The notes beneath the pieces were generated by a model, which was given only the letters and a program-made list of their open reading frames with translations, was not told the DNA's origin and ran no database searches. 64,000 nucleotides of DNA from Pseudocercospora fijiensis CIRAD86 (taxonomy: Eukaryota > Ascomycota > Dothideomycetes > Mycosphaerellales > Mycosphaerellaceae), in assembly GCF_000340215.1 (NCBI RefSeq), contig NW_006921532.1, forward strand, positions 922,317 to 986,316, in the 5' to 3' direction. This document shows positions 12,180 through 23,241 of this stretch, one piece after another (the stretch's first letter is position 1; each line of letters starts with the position of its first letter). The translations under genes were made by a program, and so were the position numbers.

Positions 12180-13560
12180 TAATATGTTTAAATACTACTT
12201 GGCATCGACATTGCCTATATTTAAAGAGACGGATTATAAGATTGATATTATAGAGGGTAAGGAGGTCCCTTTTAGCCCCCTCTATAACCTTAGTAAACGA
12301 GAGCTTGCTGTATTGCGTAAGTACCTAGAGGAAAACCTAGCTAACGGTCGCATTCGGTATAGTAATAGCCCTGCTAGCGCCCCTATCCTATTCGTACTAA
12401 AGAAGGATAGTAGCCTACGTCTGTGTGTTAATTATCGTAGGCTTAACGCTATTACTATTAAAGACCGCTGCCTACTTCCTCTTATTAATAAGACCCTCGA
12501 TCGCCTTTCTAGTGCTTACTACTACACTATATTAGACATTAAGGACGCCTATTACCGCATCCGTATCCGCAAGGGCGATGAATAGAAGACAGCCTTTCGC
12601 ACTCGTTATAGGCATTTCGAGTACTTAGTTATGCTATTCGGCTTAGCTAATGCCCCTACAACGTTCTAGTCCTATATTAATCGGGCCCTTTCGGGCCTAT
12701 TAGACTATCTCTATATAGTTTACCTAGATAACATCCTAGTTTATATATACTTACCTAATATTGCGGAGCACTAGGCTACAGTCCGCAAGGTGCTCGATCG
12801 CCTACGAGCCTATAGACTGTATTGCAAGCCTTCTAAATATACCTTTGCTGCTAAGGAGGTGTCCTTCCTTAGCTTCCTCGTATTAACTAAGGGTATCAAG
12901 GCTAATCCTAACCGGATTAAGACTATTACTAAGTGGCTAACGCCTACTAGCATTAAGGAGCTTCAATTATTCCTAGGTTTTGCTAACTTCTATCGTCGCT
13001 TTATTAAGGGCTATTTACGACACGTAATGCCCCTAACTAAGCTTACCAAAACTAAGGCTAACCCGACTAGAGAGTTCAAATAGACTAATAGAGCACAAGC
13101 CGCTTTTAACGGTCTAAAGCAGCGCTTTACTAAAGTCCCCTTATTATACCATTTCGTACTAAACAAGTAGATCCGAATTGAGACTAACGCTTTACAGTTC
13201 GCTATATCGGCTATTATGTCCTAGCAATCAGATAATGACTATTACTAGCACCCGATTGCCTTCTTCTCGAGGAAGATAATCGATACTAAGCGTCGCTACG
13301 AGACCTACGAGCAAGAGCTCTTAGCTATTATCGAGGCCTTTAAGCACTAGAGGCATTACCTCGATAGGGCCTAATATACGATACAGGTCTATACAGACTA
13401 TAACAACCTCCGTAGCATCACTAAGGTTACTAGAGTTATAGGTCGACAGGCTAGATAGGCCGTCTACCTCGCTAGGTTTGATTTTGATATATTATATCGG
13501 CTAGGCGTAAGCAACCCTGCTAATAGCCTATCGAGGCGACCTAATTACGACAGCGGGACT
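12180..13560 (+). pseudogene. Gypsy-2 reverse transcriptase and RNase H, broken
   Basis: The 12,184-12,585 stretch is uninterrupted and shows RT fingers/palm (RIRYSNSPASAPILFVLKKD, LRLCVNYRRLNAITIKDR, LDIKDAYYRIRI). The catalytic box near 12,720 reads YLDN in place of YLDD, a GAT-GAC to GAT-AAC change. The 12,790-13,083 stretch covers thumb/connection (FLGFANFYRRFIKGYL). RNase H follows, with IAFFSRK and YETYEQELL-like blocks around 13,260-13,330 and a terminal block near 13,500-13,540. Inactivated by RIP. Confidence 0.88.
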
Positions 13561-14039
13561 TAGCAATCTATCAATTCATTGTTTCTAACCCTATAGCATA
13601 AGATTGCTATAGCCCGTATTGTTAATAAGCACGCGTAGGATAAGCGGCTTACCGGACTCCGCGACGGCTTAAAGCATATTAATGCTCTTACTATATTGAC
13701 AGTACGTATTAAGGCAAGAGCTAAGGACACAGACAGGAGAAGTTATAATAACTCCCTAGTCGATATCGCTATATATAGTGACAGCGATTAAAGCACTAAT
13801 GCAGTTAATCCGGCTACTAGTGCTATTAGATGTATATAATGCGTACCTCGTTTAATAGCGAGGGTACTATTAAATAACCTTGCAAATAGGGATAGTCAAT
13901 CGTTTATAGATAAGCTGTTACGGGCTTAGTAGAGGGACGCCTTTGCTGCTAAACGTATAGACAAGCTTGTAAGTAGGCGAAAGACTCGATCTAGTAAGAG
14001 TAATTAGTCGATCGACGACAAAGGTTACTTAAGGTTCAA

Positions 14040-14760
14040 GGGCAGATACTATATCCCCGCTAAACAATCGATTAGACAAGAACTTCTCAAGCGACACTAT
14101 AATAGTAAGCTTGCCGGTTACTATAGTATAGAGAGGTCGCACGAGCTACTATCGCGTATATACTACTAGCTAAATAGTAAGCGGGATATAAAGGACTACG
14201 TAAACACGTATGCCGTATATCAACGAGTTAAAGCACCTAAGCACTTGCTATTTAGCGAGTTGTCTTCACTCCCTGTTCTAAAGAAGCCTTTTGCAGAGCT
14301 TATAATAGACTTTATTATAGGTCTTCCCCCTGCTAAGCGAAGAGGAAGCAAAGACGTCTTTAACGCTATACTAGTCATTATAGACCGATTTACTAAGGGT
14401 GCTCGCTACATTCCTACTCGCAAGGATTGGACTGCTATTAATATAGCAGAGGCGCTATAGACTAATATCTTCTATACCTATTAGGGAACACCTAAGGGGA
14501 TAGTCTCCGATAGGGGCTCGATATTCACATCGCACTATTAGAGCGAAATATGCCTACAGCTAAGACTAAAGCATCGGCTATTAACAGCCTTCTATCTACA
14601 GACTAACGGTCAAACAGAGAGACAGAATGCTACCCTATAGTAGTACCTACGCAGTTACATTAACGAGAATCCTAAGGATTAGGTCAATCTCCTATAGCCT
14701 GCAGAATTCGTATATAACAATAGTATATACTCATTAACTAAGGTTTCACTATATATAGCT
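14040..14760 (+). pseudogene. Gypsy-2 integrase, broken
   Basis: The 14,245-14,460 stretch reads KKPFAELIIDFIIGLPPAKR and VIIDRFTKGARYIPTRKDW, the start of a Ty3/Gypsy integrase core with its first catalytic Asp. Downstream (about 14,500-14,610), DRGSIFTS- and QTNGQTERQN-like blocks can be read across TAG codons. Non-functional. Confidence 0.85.
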
Positions 14761-14979
14761 ATAATGGGTTAAAACGCCGCGTTGCTACAAGATCCATTTA
14801 CCTCGCTCGAGGCCGAGCGTAAGGAAAGGGAAGCGCGTCAAGTACTAGAGACACTAGCGGCAATAGAACGTGTCTAGAAGATGCGAGAAATCTATACTAA
14901 AATGGCTAAGAAGTTAACAAAGGCTTAAGAATACTAAAAGGCCTACTACGATAAGCGTTATACACTAATAACCTTTAAA

Positions 14980-15440
14980 CAAGGCGACATAGTTATGCTT
15001 AGCACTAAGAACCTCCGCATCCGCAAACACCTATCGCCTAATAGTAAAACAAGGCCTAAGCTCGCACTAAGATACATTAGCCCATTTCGCATCCGAGAAC
15101 CGAAGGGCAATAGCTAGGCCTACTAGTTATAGCTTCCACCTTATTATACTATCTATAACACCTTCTATATCTCCCTCCTTAAACTATACTACTAGCGCGA
15201 AGGCGATAAAGCACCTGCTGAATCCGAGGACATACTAGCTAATAGCGAAGAGCTATAGTCTATAGAACGTATCCTAAAGCATCGGACTAGGCAGGGCAAG
15301 AAGGAGTATCTATTGAGATAGCAAGGCTATTTACCTAAATAGGACTTATAGGAGGCTAAAGACTCGTTTGAAGATATAACTAAGTTGTTAAATAAGTATT
15401 GGACTAGCGTAAAGAACACAAAGAAGGCTAAGAGCTTATA
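14980..15440 (+). pseudogene. Gypsy-2 integrase C-terminus and chromodomain, broken
   Basis: A LRYISPFRIRE block (about 15,068) precedes a chromodomain reading SIERILKHRTRQGKKEYLLR, then an XQGY block near 15,256-15,350. This is the usual C-terminal targeting module of chromoviruses. Aromatic-cage tryptophans are replaced by stop codons (TGG to TAG), so the domain cannot fold in this copy. Confidence 0.75.
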
Positions 15441-15469
15441 ATGCCTATAATGTTACTACTAAGCCTAGG

Positions 15470-15497
15470 AACAATACTACCCCCGGGGTGCTATTAG
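15470..15497. repeat. CCCCCGGGG-centred palindrome, copy 5
   Basis: AACAATACTACCCCCGGGGT followed by GCTATTAG, located in the non-coding 3' part of Gypsy-2 between chromodomain and 3' LTR. Confidence 0.6.
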
Positions 15498-16696
15498 CTA
15501 ACTAATCAGAGGCAAGCAATTATTAGTAATAAAGGACAATAAGACCACACTACTAGGGTAAACGCGCACTAAGTGTTAACAAGCGCGCTATAACGCGTTA
15601 ACTATTCGCTACTCTTCTAGGAAACTACCTCTCTACTAACGCGCCCTACAGGTCCCCCTCTTGTTCCTTTATTCTGTCGAGGCTTTAAGGCCTAGGCGAT
15701 CTACGAGGACGGCGCGCGCGTGAATAGCGATAGTAATAATGACGACGGCGCGGCCGGCGCGGCTATATTAGTAACAGTGTTACGGAGTATGCTACTGTTT
15801 AAGAAAGGAAGGACACCGCTATGTTAGTAACGGTGTTGCCGAGTTGTTATTAGTTGAAGAAGGTAAAGTTAGCGCTAAGACGACTAGCGCTGCTATTGTT
15901 AATATTACTTACTATTGTCGCTACGCCTGTAGACACAACCTTACCTGCACTACGAGCCTAAGGCACCTTTAATCAAAACTTTGATTAAAGCTTTGAGCCT
16001 ATTAAAGGTTTAATTAAAACCTTAAGGCTAAGTCAAAACTTTGACTAAGTTAAAAGATTGAGCGACTAATAGACTAACTAAGGGCAAAACTATAGAGCTA
16101 AGCTAGCCGGGGTCGATCTTGCGGACAATAGGTTACTCCTCGATCTATCTAACCCTTTAAGCGAGGCGAACCTCTACTACTACACTTACAATAGCCTTTA
16201 CTTATAGAAACTAGACGAGCTGTGTTTTTTAAAAAGATAAGATAAGATTGACACTTGAAGGCTACCAAACCTAGCTAATTAGGGCTAGCGAAACTACGAA
16301 CAACAAGAACAACCCTCGGAACGGACAAACCCTCGGAGCGGACATTTCTAGGTCTTTTAGAGTAGACGTAGAGAACTCGGTACGACATTACTTAGAGCGG
16401 AGGCAGGGCTACAATACCTCGTACGTCTACCTGTTATAGTAGGGAAGACGCGCTCGTATTGTAATTAGTCGAAGGCCCTTAATTCTTATAGATACATATC
16501 ACTTTATAGTTTATTATATATAGAGATAGCGCAGTTAGAGTTGTACATTATATTGTTTAGAGGTAAGGTTTAACATAGTTACATAATTAGGTAGTTAAGT
16601 ATTCAATTCAGTGCGGGCTAAGCAGCTTATTAGACTTGCTAAGTCAGCGGCAATAGAGGTCGTAGAACATAGACAGGCTACGAGGGCGCGGCCTTT
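15498..16696. other. Non-coding 3' region of Gypsy-2
   Basis: About 1.2 kb without a gene. It holds a GC-rich patch (about 15,710-15,770), three consecutive short hairpins (15,971-16,046) and a local direct repeat of ACCCTCGGAACGGAC-type units near 16,310-16,345. Such a long 3' spacer is unusual for a Gypsy element. Confidence 0.5.
15971..16046. repeat. Three consecutive A/T-rich hairpins
   Basis: AATCAAAACTTTGATT (15,971-15,986), a TTAAAGG...CCTTAA palindrome (about 16,002-16,024) and AGTCAAAACTTTGACT (16,031-16,046) follow one another. The first and third are near copies. They retain TCA/TGA trinucleotides in otherwise CA/TG-poor DNA. Confidence 0.55.
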
Positions 16697-16708
16697 AGAA
16701 GGGAAGCG
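16697..16708 (+). other. Candidate polypurine tract of Gypsy-2
   Basis: Purine-rich AGAAGGGAAGCG lies immediately upstream of the 3' LTR, the position of the plus-strand primer in LTR retrotransposons. Confidence 0.5.
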
Positions 16709-16710
16709 TG

Positions 16711-16906
16711 TATTAGAGCCAAAGAGGCTACACGTAATTGGCATATAATTAGGCCGAGTAAAGCCAGGGTCTTAGTGCCTTAGGCAGGGCTTAGCGCTTG
16801 GCGTTAGGCTAACTCTCCTGCCTTCCTCCCTCTCCTCCTAGATCCTTATCGAATACTACTCGTACCTACTACTACCCTATCTACCTGCTAACATACCCTT
16901 CTTACA
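16711..16906 (+). repeat. 3' LTR of Gypsy-2
   Basis: 196 bp, TATTAGAGCC (TG to TA at the first dinucleotide) to CTTACA, followed by the target duplication ACAAG at 16,907-16,911. Confidence 0.92.
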
Positions 16907-16911
16907 ACAAG

Positions 16912-17130
16912 GCTATATAGGATAAGGCTACTAACCTCCTCGTTAATTAAGCTTACTTCGAGGCAGAGTACTTTAGCGCTAATAGCTTCAATACCTACGG
17001 AGGAGTTTAGGAGAATCGACTAGCTAATAAGGTTATTGCTAGTAAGGATTACGGTGCATTAAAGTAGCAGTAAGTCAGCGTAGTAGATTAGATGCTTAGG
17101 AAGTTGTTTTTATATATTAATAGAATCTAG
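16912..17130 (+). pseudogene. Unrecognised reading frame in the TIR element, part 2
   Basis: Continues in frame from 9,757 once the Gypsy and one ACAAG are removed (...YFEAEYFSANSFNTYGG... to LRKLFLYINRI), ending at TAG 17,128-17,130 or, if that stop is RIP-made, at TGA near 17,168. The in-frame join supports this being a genuine former gene of the TIR element. Function unknown. Confidence 0.5.
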
Positions 17131-17158
17131 GAACAATGCTACCCCGGGGGTATTATTG
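17131..17158. repeat. CCCCCGGGG-centred palindrome, copy 6
   Basis: The reverse complement reads CAATAATACCCCCGGGGTAG, matching copies 1-3. It lies directly after the reading frame of the TIR element. Confidence 0.6.
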
Positions 17159-17268
17159 CGGAGTTCTGAAAATAGCCTTAGCTAAGATGCCTAAGGTTAC
17201 TATATAACTGTTTGTTTTAAGCGCACAATATAAAGCGTGTCTAGTTAGACACGAAGAAAGAAAGGGAT

Positions 17269-17545
17269 ATTAGCTAGTAACCGGCCCTATATACCTAGGC
17301 TAAGTTTTAAGCCTATATAAGAGGCCTCCTTCTATATTGTAGATAGAGCACTAACCTCGTATAGTACATTGTTTATATTACACTTCTACAATGCCTATAT
17401 TGCAGGGCTCTAGTTATTAGCCTAAGCAACCGTCTTGTCATCCTATTATACTAAACATAGCTGCCTATATTGCTATAGGTTATATTACCCTCGGTAGCCT
17501 ATACTATTACTATAGGTAGTAGTAGTGGTATTGGTTTCCGTCCTT
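17269..17545. repeat. Right terminal inverted repeat of the TIR element
   Basis: Inverted partner of 8,874-9,150; flanked on the right by TA (17,546-17,547). Confidence 0.85.
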
Positions 17546-17547
17546 TA

Positions 17548-18434
17548 CTATACAAAGGCCGATTTATTAGGCTTCGGTCTAACAAGTCTAACGCCGAGCT
17601 TAATAGTATCGTTTATAGGTCTAGTAGCGACTATATCTAGCAGCTCGAGGTTATATAGATTAGTAGAATACGTAGTATCGAGAACGAAGGTATAAGGCGT
17701 ATTCTTAAAAGCTAAGAGCGATACTAGATAAAGAGCTACTATCGACTAGATTAAGCTATTATCGTTAGTTTAAATATCGTAGAAGATACTATTCTAGTCT
17801 AGTAACTAGACTATTCGTTAAGCCTAGTTATACTCTCTTCGAGTATTAATACTACGCTACTAAGCGAGGTTCTTAATATCGTACGGTCTTAATAGAACGC
17901 TATAGTTACAGAAGTAGGCTATAATCTTAGAAGTCGCTATTCGAGCCTACTAAAGCCGCTCTAACTCCTTAAGAAATTAAGCCGTACGAGAGCGTATCCG
18001 GTAAGTCGCTAGTGCTATAATATTATTAGGTCCGTAGTTATAGCGATAGTAATCTTTATCGCTAGAGTATCGAATTTGCTATTAACCGTTAGGTTAGTTA
18101 GAGTCGATAGTAATAGCGTAGAAGTAGAATTTATAGCCTATCTTCTTCGAGTATATCTTCGACTTACCCTCTATTTACGTACGCTTATCTAGATAACTAA
18201 AGCAACCGTAGATATAGTAGTATCTATATTTAATACCTTTCTTATTCTTCCGTAGCTTCTACTCCTTAAACTCGTATCCGTAGTACGCTCCGAAGTCGTA
18301 GATATATCGCTTAAGAGCCTAGTACGAAGGGAAGTCTTCTTCTCGAAGTATTAGACTACGAGGTCGCTCTAGTATAGCAATCTTCGAGAATAGCGCCTTC
18401 TACGGCCGCGGCGATACCGACGCGTACGATAATA
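17548..18434 (-). pseudogene. MULE transposase (MULE-A), internal part, broken
   Basis: Minus-strand reading from 18,430 downwards gives a FAR1-like N-terminal DNA-binding region (FPSYXALKRYIYDFGAYYGY, then KYRYYYIYGCFSYLDKR). The start of the Mutator-type DDE domain follows: VLDTTYSTNLYNLELLDIVA at about 17,610-17,675, the classic DxTYxTN first-Asp block. It is cut at 17,547 by the TIR element and at 18,434 by the giant element. The N-terminal part resumes at 37,655 in the same frame. Stops are TAG/TAA only. A cut-and-paste transposase relic. Confidence 0.75.
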
Positions 18435-18612
18435 CGTTACGAAAACTTTTTTTCTAATCGCGTCGATCCTATCGATCCTATCGATCCTAAGCGATCCTAA
18501 GCGATCCTAAGCGATCCTAAGCGACCGAGTCGCGATCCGACTCGCGCCTAGATCGCTTAGGATCGATAGGATCGACGCGATCGACGCGATCGATAGGATC
18601 GATATAGTGAAT
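18435..18612. repeat. Left TIR and GATC-rich subterminal repeats of giant element copy 1
   Basis: A terminal CGTTACGAAAAC...TCGATCCTATCGATCC segment is followed by four exact tandem GATCCTAAGC units (18,483-18,522). An inverted GATCGCTTAGGATCGATAGG patch follows to about 18,600. Such subterminal motif clusters are typical transposase-binding regions of large CACTA/Plavaka-like elements; that role is inference. Confidence 0.75.
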
Positions 18613-18789
18613 TTTTATATATATAGGATCGCTCTAGGTCGCTCGTAGTCGTAGTCGTTAGTAGTGTTTATACTATTCGTATAGTACTATATTAATACTT
18701 ATCGACTCGTCGACTCGGTCGTATTAGTCGACTCGGTCTAAACTAGAATATACTAGTAGTACTACAGTTTTAAGTATATTACTATTATA

Positions 18790-21700
18790 TTAACCGTCGT
18801 TACTATATATCGCTGCATCCTGTCTTATACGTTCTCTATAAACTATAAAATCATTCTTCGCCGCCTTAGTGTTATTATCCTCTATATTTCGGAGGTACGA
18901 TTTCTATATACTCTATACGGCACGTTGCCTTTTTATTACTCGCCCGTAAGCCTTTATAGCTCGCATTTCCTTATCCTCCTATTCTTCGTCGTAAATTGTA
19001 TTATACGTCTCGAAATCAACTGTACTATTAATATAGCGAGTCCTATACGGGGCGCCTTCGTCTACGGGTACGGCGTATAATATATAATAGACTAGTAGTA
19101 GGCTATATACCCGTCGCCCTTTAAGTCTACTATAGTATGGTAAAAGACGCCGTAGCCGGATTGTCGTTAGACTATACGTATCCTTGTACTCGCTCTTATC
19201 GTTAATATAGTCGTAAAGCTTAACAAAAACGCCTATAACGGGCCTCTATTTCGTCCTAAGCCCCTTCCTATATTTAATTCCTATTTCTATATTAATCGAG
19301 ATTACGTACTTTAGTTAAGCTAGTAGGCGACCGCCGAATCGAACCGCTAATTTATTAGGTGTTTCTACATAATTAACGTTGTATTCCTATACCTATAATA
19401 TAAAATTATAACGTCTGTTACCGTAGAGCCCCTCCTAGTTTAGTATATATCTCGCGAAGTCGGCTACTACTACGTTAGGATGTTCTATATCCTTATCCGT
19501 AGGCTTCTAGCATCGGATTCTACCGTAGAAGCAGATCTCTATATCTAGGACATATATATAGTCCGTTACGATATCGTTAGGGTCGGCTGCGGTACTTAAT
19601 GCGCTATTCTTATCGTAGGCACCCTGTTGCTGTACGAATACCGCAATCGCTTATTAGAAGTCGCGACCTAAGTTCTCTTCTATTGCAGCTATAGCCTCCC
19701 TTATCGTAATCTACTTAACCGATTTCTTTCCGTTCCTCTGTTTCTCGGGCTAGTATCCTAGGATGTCCTCTACTAGCCGTGCTATAGTTAGCATTATTAG
19801 CTATTGCGTATACTCCTTAATAGTGCGAGCATTTGTAGGGATTGCTATATATTCTTTATCGTCTTCGGCCTATATATTCAATCTATTAGCATCGCTATCT
19901 AGTATACTTTCTTCCTAGCTAGGCTTCTTGTTTATTAGCCGAAATGCAAGCTTTAGTAGTTTATAGTGTTTGTACTCGAAATGGCTAGTATTTAAGTCTA
20001 GAAGATTGCCGAACGTCTTAATATAGCTCGGGGTATGTATTATACCGTAGAATTTCGGTATATTAAAGTGCCCTTCTATTTGTATTATTATTAGCTCGTT
20101 AGCTTCGTCGTCCTCGTCTATTGTAACTATATCGTCGTTATTTAGGTCGTTCGTTTTTCGCGTAGTAGCCTTCGCCTCCCGCTAGGCCCTCTTCTATACC
20201 TTTATTACCCTATATAGGCGAAACACATTCTTCTATTCGTTTATCCGGTACAATGCTATCCTAAGATACTTAACTATTTCGTCGTTATAGTATCTATATA
20301 TCGCTAGAACGGTAAAGTCTACTAGTGTACGTAGAAATCTTATCGCCTACGGTTAACGGACCTCTTCGAGTAGTAGTACAAATACAACTAATAAGACTCG
20401 TAGGACGCTTTACTGCTCTTAGCCTGTCTACTAAGTAACTGCTAAGTAGTAGCAGAACTTGCGAAGATTAGTATATACGGGTATATACGCGAACCGTCTA
20501 TCTAGTATCGTATCGATAATCCCTTATACTACTGTTTTCCCTAGCTTTCTTGTTTTAGTAGATAGGCCCCTATTCGGGGTCGAGTCGGCAACTAGTCGGT
20601 ATCTCCTCGTTTTTATATAGCTTATCTTGTCTACTAGTAGGTCCGTAGTCTATTAGATTGCGTGCATTAGCACTCCTTTTAGTAGCTAGTATAGTGTATC
20701 TACTACTAAAGACCGGTATATATCGACGTGTTTCTAGCGCTATATAAAGCAATCGATATCGTAGACGTTCTACAGATCCTTCGCTATATATTCGCCTTTA
20801 CGTTACCTTAGATATCGCTGCTTCGTAGATTCGTATAACCGCTATTCTACTATAATATCGAGGTGCTCTCGTTCTATCGGGTATACTAGGCAACTTAGGC
20901 AATATATGTTTGTCTTAACTCCGGTAATTGCAACTTGCTCTTTATAGTCTACTAACATTACTACTAAGATTGGAAAGCACCTGCGCGTCGCGCTATCTAC
21001 GTATATAATATCCTAGCCCTCGCCGTCGGCCGCTTTTATAGCGGAGCGAAATATATATACTATCGATATATAATATACACTGTTTTTAGTAAAACTATCG
21101 CTATCCTTAACGACCGGCAGTAGTCCTAGTAAGATCGTACCGGGTCTGTTATTCGCGTTGCGTGCTCGTACGTATAGGTTTCCGATAGTAAGGTATATAG
21201 GGTATACTATTAAGTTACCTTAGTAGTTAGTTATCTACGTTTTATCGGTTAATACGATTAGAGGTACGATCGTTACGCCGTCTATGTTTATCTTGCTCTA
21301 GGTATCCTACTACTAGTCTGCTAACGCTATATTAGAGTAGATTCGCCGTAGTAGGTCGTTAGTCGTCTACGCTCGATATAGCTTATATACTAGATTATTC
21401 CTAAAGCTACTATAACCTATTAAGAACATTACTGCTTTCTTAACGGATCGGTATCGTAGCACTAGCTCTGTACTGCCGCAACCCGTTCGACTTGTCGGAA
21501 GGTATAGCTTTCGAACCTTTATTTAACCTAATGCCCTCGATAGTAGTATACTACTAGCTCGCAGTTTCGACGTTATAGCCTTTATGCTTTTCTAGCTTAG
21601 TAGATCGTATAGTAGTACTAGCCTCTCGTCTTCGAAAAGCCTCGCAATTGTATATCCGGATATTCTCTCTCTCTTTAAGAATTACGTAAAGCTTATATCG

Positions 21701-22600
21701 AATAGTAACTTAAATGTTCTATACTCGCCCGAAGTATCTTGTATTCGTATTTTAACGCTACTTATAGATTAGGCGCTTGGATTCACTCTACTATACTAAA
21801 CTGTAATTATACTATACCTAGCTATAGGCTTACTAGCGGCACGGCTAGTGTATTCGGTAAATATATCGATATTATCCGCGGTACGGTAGCCTTTTAGTGT
21901 TAGCCGTAATCTTATTAACTTCTAGCTTCCTAGCGTTATTGTCGTTCCGGCGGCAGTTGCCTATACGCTTTCTATTTCGTCTTCGTCCGCTAGGCTATCC
22001 TATATATCGAATTCCGGTAATTTAAGATATCTATCCTATTTAATACTATCTATACTTCCCTTGTCTTCCTATAGCGCTAGTACTATTAGCGTTAATATCG
22101 TTGCTAGAACAGCTTCTATTGTGCCTTCTTTATTTACGTCTTGCTATATGCCTTCTAGTATCGATCTGTCGTCGGCTTATTCGGCGCTCTAGTTACTACC
22201 TTAGATCGTATATAAGTTAAGTCGGGCTCGCTTCGCGGCATTGTTTATAGTAGAATCGTGCTCGGCAAATTCTTTTAGTACGACGCGTTTCTCGCACTTG
22301 TTTCTATATTGCTTATAGCTATAGGAGCTTTTAAGCAGCCGGTTGCATAACCCGCATTCGATATAGTAAGACATTACTATATATATAGCTAGCTTTCGAT
22401 AATAGGCGCTAGTGCTATAGCTACTATAGGTTTGCCGTATATCGACGTATACGAAGTTACTAAGGCTTTTTAGCTCTACTATAGGTGCAGTGCTTAGCAA
22501 ACCCCTATACTACTACGAAGTTAGGTATAAGTCGGGGTCCGACTCGATATCGATTCGTAGCCCGCGGATTCGGTAAAATCTCGGATTTATCCCGTTCGAT
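18790..22600 (-). pseudogene. Plavaka-type transposase, copy 1, broken
   Basis: Minus-strand reading. The N-terminal part has a C2H2-like finger (IECGLCNRLLKSSYSYKQYR, about 22,300-22,370), as Plavaka transposases carry. The core reads NIDGVTIVPLIVLTDKT, IVYPIYLTIGNLYVRARNA and GLLPVVK (about 21,280-21,110). A cysteine block follows (TNIYCLSCLVYPIEREHLD, about 20,910), then DTLYXLLKGVLMHAI (about 20,660), counterpart of the DxLHxLxKGVxxHL block. It ends at TAA 18,790-18,792 after a basic tail. Roughly 1,250 codons, with stops almost all TAG/TAA. The start cannot be fixed; the coding start probably lies at 22.45-22.8 kb. Family assignment is by motif recall. Confidence 0.75.
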
Positions 22601-23150
22601 TATACTAACTTAATGTTACTCTACTAGCGCCTCTTGCGATAATATTTGAATACTAATTTGTATACCGACTCGCCGTCCGACTCGGTTACTAGTTAGGACT
22701 AATCGGAAAATTAATACTAAATATAAAAGACCGTACTACACTTCGACTAGACTTCTACGTTACTCTTAACGCTCTAAGGCCTACATATTATACCGTAAAA
22801 TGCGTTGTATATATTCAATTCTATATACGTATAGGAGTAGTATTGCTCCGGTTTAATACTGCCCCGTAGCATTATTAATTACGTTAAATTCGCCCGGTAC
22901 TACTCAGGCTTGCTCTAGTTATATTATAGCTAGGTTGTATTCCTAAGCAAAGTAAACGAATAGCGCTCGAGTAACTACTAGTAAGTGTTGCTTAGCCGAC
23001 TTAGTAACGACGTCGTTTAAGGCGGTATCTAATAAGCGGTTTATATCAAATCTAAGGCCTCTAAGACTCGTAGTAGTTACGACTACCCTGTCGGTGCGCC
23101 TATTAGATAGAAGTATAAAGCCTTATCCTATCGACTCTATTTAATTTTCA

Positions 23151-23206
23151 CATATACGCTATTATATACACGCTATTACATACACGCTATTATATACACG
23201 CTATTA
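23151..23206. repeat. 14-bp tandem repeat, four copies
   Basis: ACACGCTATTATAT-type 14-bp units with CGCTATTA at 23,157, 23,171, 23,185 and 23,199, located between the divergent Plavaka transposase and the plus-strand gene. The equivalent site in copy 2 has three units. Confidence 0.8.
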
Positions 23207-23241
23207 TATAGACCTATACGCCGACTTATTAATATTAACCT

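Larger units (their letters stand above)
9758..16906 (+). mobile_element. Complete chromodomain-type Ty3/Gypsy retrotransposon (Gypsy-2)
   Basis: 7,149 bp bounded by two 196-bp direct repeats with TG...CA-type ends and ACAAG target duplications. Plus-strand coding order is Gag with CCHC knuckle, protease, reverse transcriptase, RNase H, integrase and chromodomain, so it is a chromovirus-type Gypsy. Coding is destroyed by RIP: key residues are changed (YLDD to YLDN, zinc ligands His/Cys to Tyr) and TAG stops abound. It sits inside the reading frame of the TIR element and is therefore younger than it. The two LTRs differ mainly by transitions. Confidence 0.93.
8874..17545 (+). mobile_element. 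TIR DNA element of about 1.5 kb, split by a nested Gypsy
   Basis: The two ends are inverted repeats of about 277 bp, starting AAGGACGGAAAC at 8,874 and ending in its complement at 17,545. Each is flanked by TA (8,872-8,873; 17,546-17,547), consistent with a 2-bp target duplication. Removing the Gypsy at 9,758-16,906 plus one 5-bp duplication leaves roughly 1.5 kb with a single plus-strand reading frame. I do not recognise a transposase in that frame, so the superfamily is open; TA duplication fits Tc1/mariner or pogo-like mobilisation, possibly in trans. Confidence 0.75.

Noticed and set aside
18483..18522. CRISPR-like array (GATCCTAAGC repeats)
   Set aside because: Direct tandem 10-bp units with no spacers, in a eukaryotic transposon terminus.
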